From: an uncultured Bacilli bacterium
GTDB lineage: Bacteria > Bacillota_I > Bacilli_A > RF39 > UBA660
Reading direction: 5' to 3'
Length of the DNA stretch: 6,466 nucleotides
NCBI GenBank assembly: GCA_947624475.1
Contig: CANQKK010000049.1
Span: 1-6,466 of the forward strand
The number at the start of each line of letters is the position of its first letter. The first letter of the stretch is position 1. Under the pieces are notes generated by a model. The model had not been told where the DNA came from. It searched no databases and saw nothing but the letters and a program-made list of their open reading frames with translations. A program made the position numbers and the translations under genes. Below are positions 5,080 through 6,466 of the stretch, piece after piece.

Positions 5080-6431
5080 TGACTAGATGACAAATATAAG
5101 GTAGGGCGGACCGCAAACCCTTCATCGCCCAATGGGCCGTTGTCCATAATATTACCATAGCCACTGACAACGAACGCGTCGCCTTGGAAAGACGGGGTTA
5201 GTAACCATGTATACTCACTCTTAAATAGATAATCATTTGTTGTACAGTTATCACCCTCATAATAAAAGTCATATGGATTAACCGTACACTGCTCAAAATC
5301 TACTCCATACCCATAGTCACTTGGATACATTAGTCCTATTTTTGCTTGTATTTCTTTTTTATATCCTTCTCCTGGAGTATCACTCCAATTTGGTGGATAT
5401 GGTCCGTTTCTTTCATGTTGATAGAATTTGTCTGGGTATACTACTGGTTCTCCTGATCCATAGACATCATCCTCAGTAAATCCTCCTAAGTACCATGTTG
5501 ACTCTTCTATCATATTTCTTGTGTTATTCTTTATTCCATTTGATGTGAAATCTCCTGTTCCGTTTAGATAGGCTCCATTTAATTCTGTATTTAATGAGGC
5601 TGTTTCCCAGTTATCTTCACCTAGACCATTCCATAAATAGCTTCCTATTGATTCATCTTTTATTATTTTTACTCTTCCATCTGTAGTTACTCCTATTATT
5701 CGCCATGTCTCACATGATGAAGAAGATTGACTACTATAATTATCACAGTTGAAGTATATATAATTATCAGGATCTGCTCCATAATATCTGATGTTTCCTC
5801 CGTCTTCATTTATGTCTGAGCTTCCTAATCTATCATTCATTAAATTAACTTCTTCTGCATAATTATATTCAATATTATTATTTTCTACTGGTGTTGTATA
5901 AGCATTTGTATATAAATCTTTTATATATTTACATAAAGTTCCCTCTCCACATGGTGGTGGACCACTTACCTTTTCATACTCTTCAGTAACTAGTGTTACT
6001 CCCTCAGGCACGATTAATTCTCCTCCATTTTCATAACCTAGTACTGTCGATATGGTAACAGTATCTTGTGAAGTAGTATCATTTATTATTCGAAGTTTGA
6101 TATATTTATATTCGTGTTTCTCTATTAACCCACTTACTTCATCTTCTGAGTCTTTATAGACCTTTACTTTACTTACTGATGAAGAAGAGTATCCTACAGC
6201 ATAGTTTACTGTTCCTTTATTACTATTAAATAGTTTATATATTACTGTCTTACTACTATTGGGTGCTACTGTTGTAGTTTTATTTTGTCCTCCATTTAAT
6301 TCAATATTATAGACATTCTCATTATTACTTCCAAGTAGAGTATCAGTAGCAAATGTATTATATAGTAGTCCAAATAAACATATGATAACTACTACTAAGA
6401 TAGATATAAATATTATTTTTTTCTTTTTCAT
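5022..6431 (-). CDS. Secreted or N-terminally anchored surface protein, cysteine-paired
   Basis: A 469-residue exported protein without a firm family name. Residues 2-5 are KKKK, and a hydrophobic segment follows (6-28). 'NTFAT' could be a signal-peptidase site, or the segment could stay as an anchor. No LPxTG motif or C-terminal membrane helix exists. Residues 30-155 are a beta-rich, Ser/Thr/Asn-rich domain. From about 160 a second domain carries six cysteines in three close pairs (161/167, 229/240, 382/396), probably disulfides. It contains W243-RIIGV, GRVKIIKDE, SYLWNG, STWYLGG, KIGLMYPSDYGYG, W409-LLTPSF and VRPTLYL (441-447). This order recalls DUF6273-like or C-type-lectin/FGE-like folds that end in a 'vRP-x-x-yL' strand, and the tail SNDPFQLVG looks like a repeat or domain ending. 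Function is unknown; ligand binding or adhesion is my inference. Start: a strong AAGGAAGGAAAG precedes ATG. It is probably monocistronic, with its promoter beyond the window. The GC-rich 3' segment is described separately. Confidence 0.85.
   Translation of the reverse strand: MKKKKIIFISILVVVIICLFGLLYNTFATDTLLGSNNENVYNIELNGGQNKTTTVAPNSSKTVIYKLFNSNKGTVNYAVGYSSSSVSKVKVYKDSEDEVSGLIEKHEYKYIKLRIINDTTSQDTVTISTVLGYENGGELIVPEGVTLVTEEYEKVSGPPPCGEGTLCKYIKDLYTNAYTTPVENNNIEYNYAEEVNLMNDRLGSSDINEDGGNIRYYGADPDNYIYFNCDNYSSQSSSSCETWRIIGVTTDGRVKIIKDESIGSYLWNGLGEDNWETASLNTELNGAYLNGTGDFTSNGIKNNTRNMIEESTWYLGGFTEDDVYGSGEPVVYPDKFYQHERNGPYPPNWSDTPGEGYKKEIQAKIGLMYPSDYGYGVDFEQCTVNPYDFYYEGDNCTTNDYLFKSEYTWLLTPSFQGDAFVVSGYGNIMDNGPLGDEGFAVRPTLYLSSSQTIQSGHTGASNDPFQLVG
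5103..5198 (-). other. GC-rich, A-depleted candidate variable segment
   Basis: These 32 codons (residues 412-443) are 56% GC with nine CpG. The bracketing 120 bases 5101-5220 are about 53% GC, the next 60 (5221-5280) only 25%, and 5041-5100 about 37%. The coding strand has 17 A in 96 (18%) against about 31% in the preceding 96. Codons such as CCG, GCG, GGC, GAC, GTC and CGC cluster here and are unusual in the rest of the gene. The reading frame is intact. It fits a diversified or recently exchanged cassette; whether a diversity-generating retroelement, gene conversion or horizontal exchange caused it cannot be told from this window. Confidence 0.6.
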
Positions 6432-6466
6432 ATTCTTTCCTTCCTTTCTTTAGATAAAGTAAAAAA

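Noticed and set aside
5022..5100. Sortase (LPxTG) anchor at the C-terminus of the surface protein
   Set aside because: The C-terminus reads SNDPFQLVG, with no LPxTG-like motif, hydrophobic helix or basic tail.
5103..5198. GC-rich segment as an inserted mobile element or a sequencing error
   Set aside because: The frame stays intact, and the translation continues the domain smoothly (WLLTPSF to VRPTLYL). There are no terminal repeats or target duplications, so base substitution or cassette exchange fits better than insertion.
1..6466. tRNA, rRNA, riboswitch, CRISPR array or insertion sequence
   Set aside because: I saw no cloverleaf with a GTTCGA-type arm, no regularly spaced repeats, no transposase-like reading frame, and no leader longer than a few dozen bases that could hold a riboswitch.

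Overview
The window is AT-rich DNA (about 30% GC) from a low-GC Gram-positive bacterium. The SEDS, RimM, TrmD and YlbD/YlbE proteins are of Bacillota/Bacilli type, stops are TAA/TAG, and Trp is read from TGG, so the code is standard rather than mycoplasmal. YlbD and YlbE, together with a possible GerQ-like protein, point to a spore-forming or ancestrally spore-forming Bacilli lineage. The N-terminally anchored surface protein resembles families I associate with uncultured gut Bacilli. That placement is inference; no rRNA is present.

Layout. Bases 1-48 may hold the last codons of a plus-strand gene, ending in a hairpin terminator shared with a minus-strand 112-residue protein of unknown or GerQ-like function (81-419). 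A divergent intergenic region then leads to a plus-strand RodA/FtsW-type SEDS peptidoglycan glycosyltransferase (515-1645). A perfect 16-bp hairpin (1687-1722) separates it from everything downstream, all of which is on the minus strand. Read in transcription order from the right end, this is: a secreted or anchored 469-residue surface protein (6431-5022) with its own terminator; an RNA-modification and ribosome-maturation cluster of TrmH-family 2'-O-methyltransferase, rimM, trmD and an unknown 163-residue gene (4825-2379), closed by a terminator; and then ylbD-ylbE (2317-1719), ending in the shared hairpin.

How the genes work together. The TrmH-family enzyme, RimM and TrmD all serve the translation machinery (rRNA methylation, 30S maturation, m1G37 of tRNA). 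The first two overlap by 14 bp, trmD has a good sigma-A promoter of its own, and trmD overlaps the unknown gene by 8 bp. The usual Bacillus partners of rimM-trmD (rpsP, khpA, ylqD, rplS) are absent here.

The most striking feature is at the C-terminus of the surface protein. A segment of about 96 bp (5103-5198) is 56% GC with nine CpG dinucleotides inside an otherwise AT-rich gene. Its coding strand has only 18% A, against about 31% in the preceding 96 bases. It lies just before a conserved-looking 'VRPTLYL' strand, the position and composition expected of a variable region diversified by a retroelement or by cassette recombination. No reverse transcriptase or template repeat lies in this window, so this is a hypothesis.
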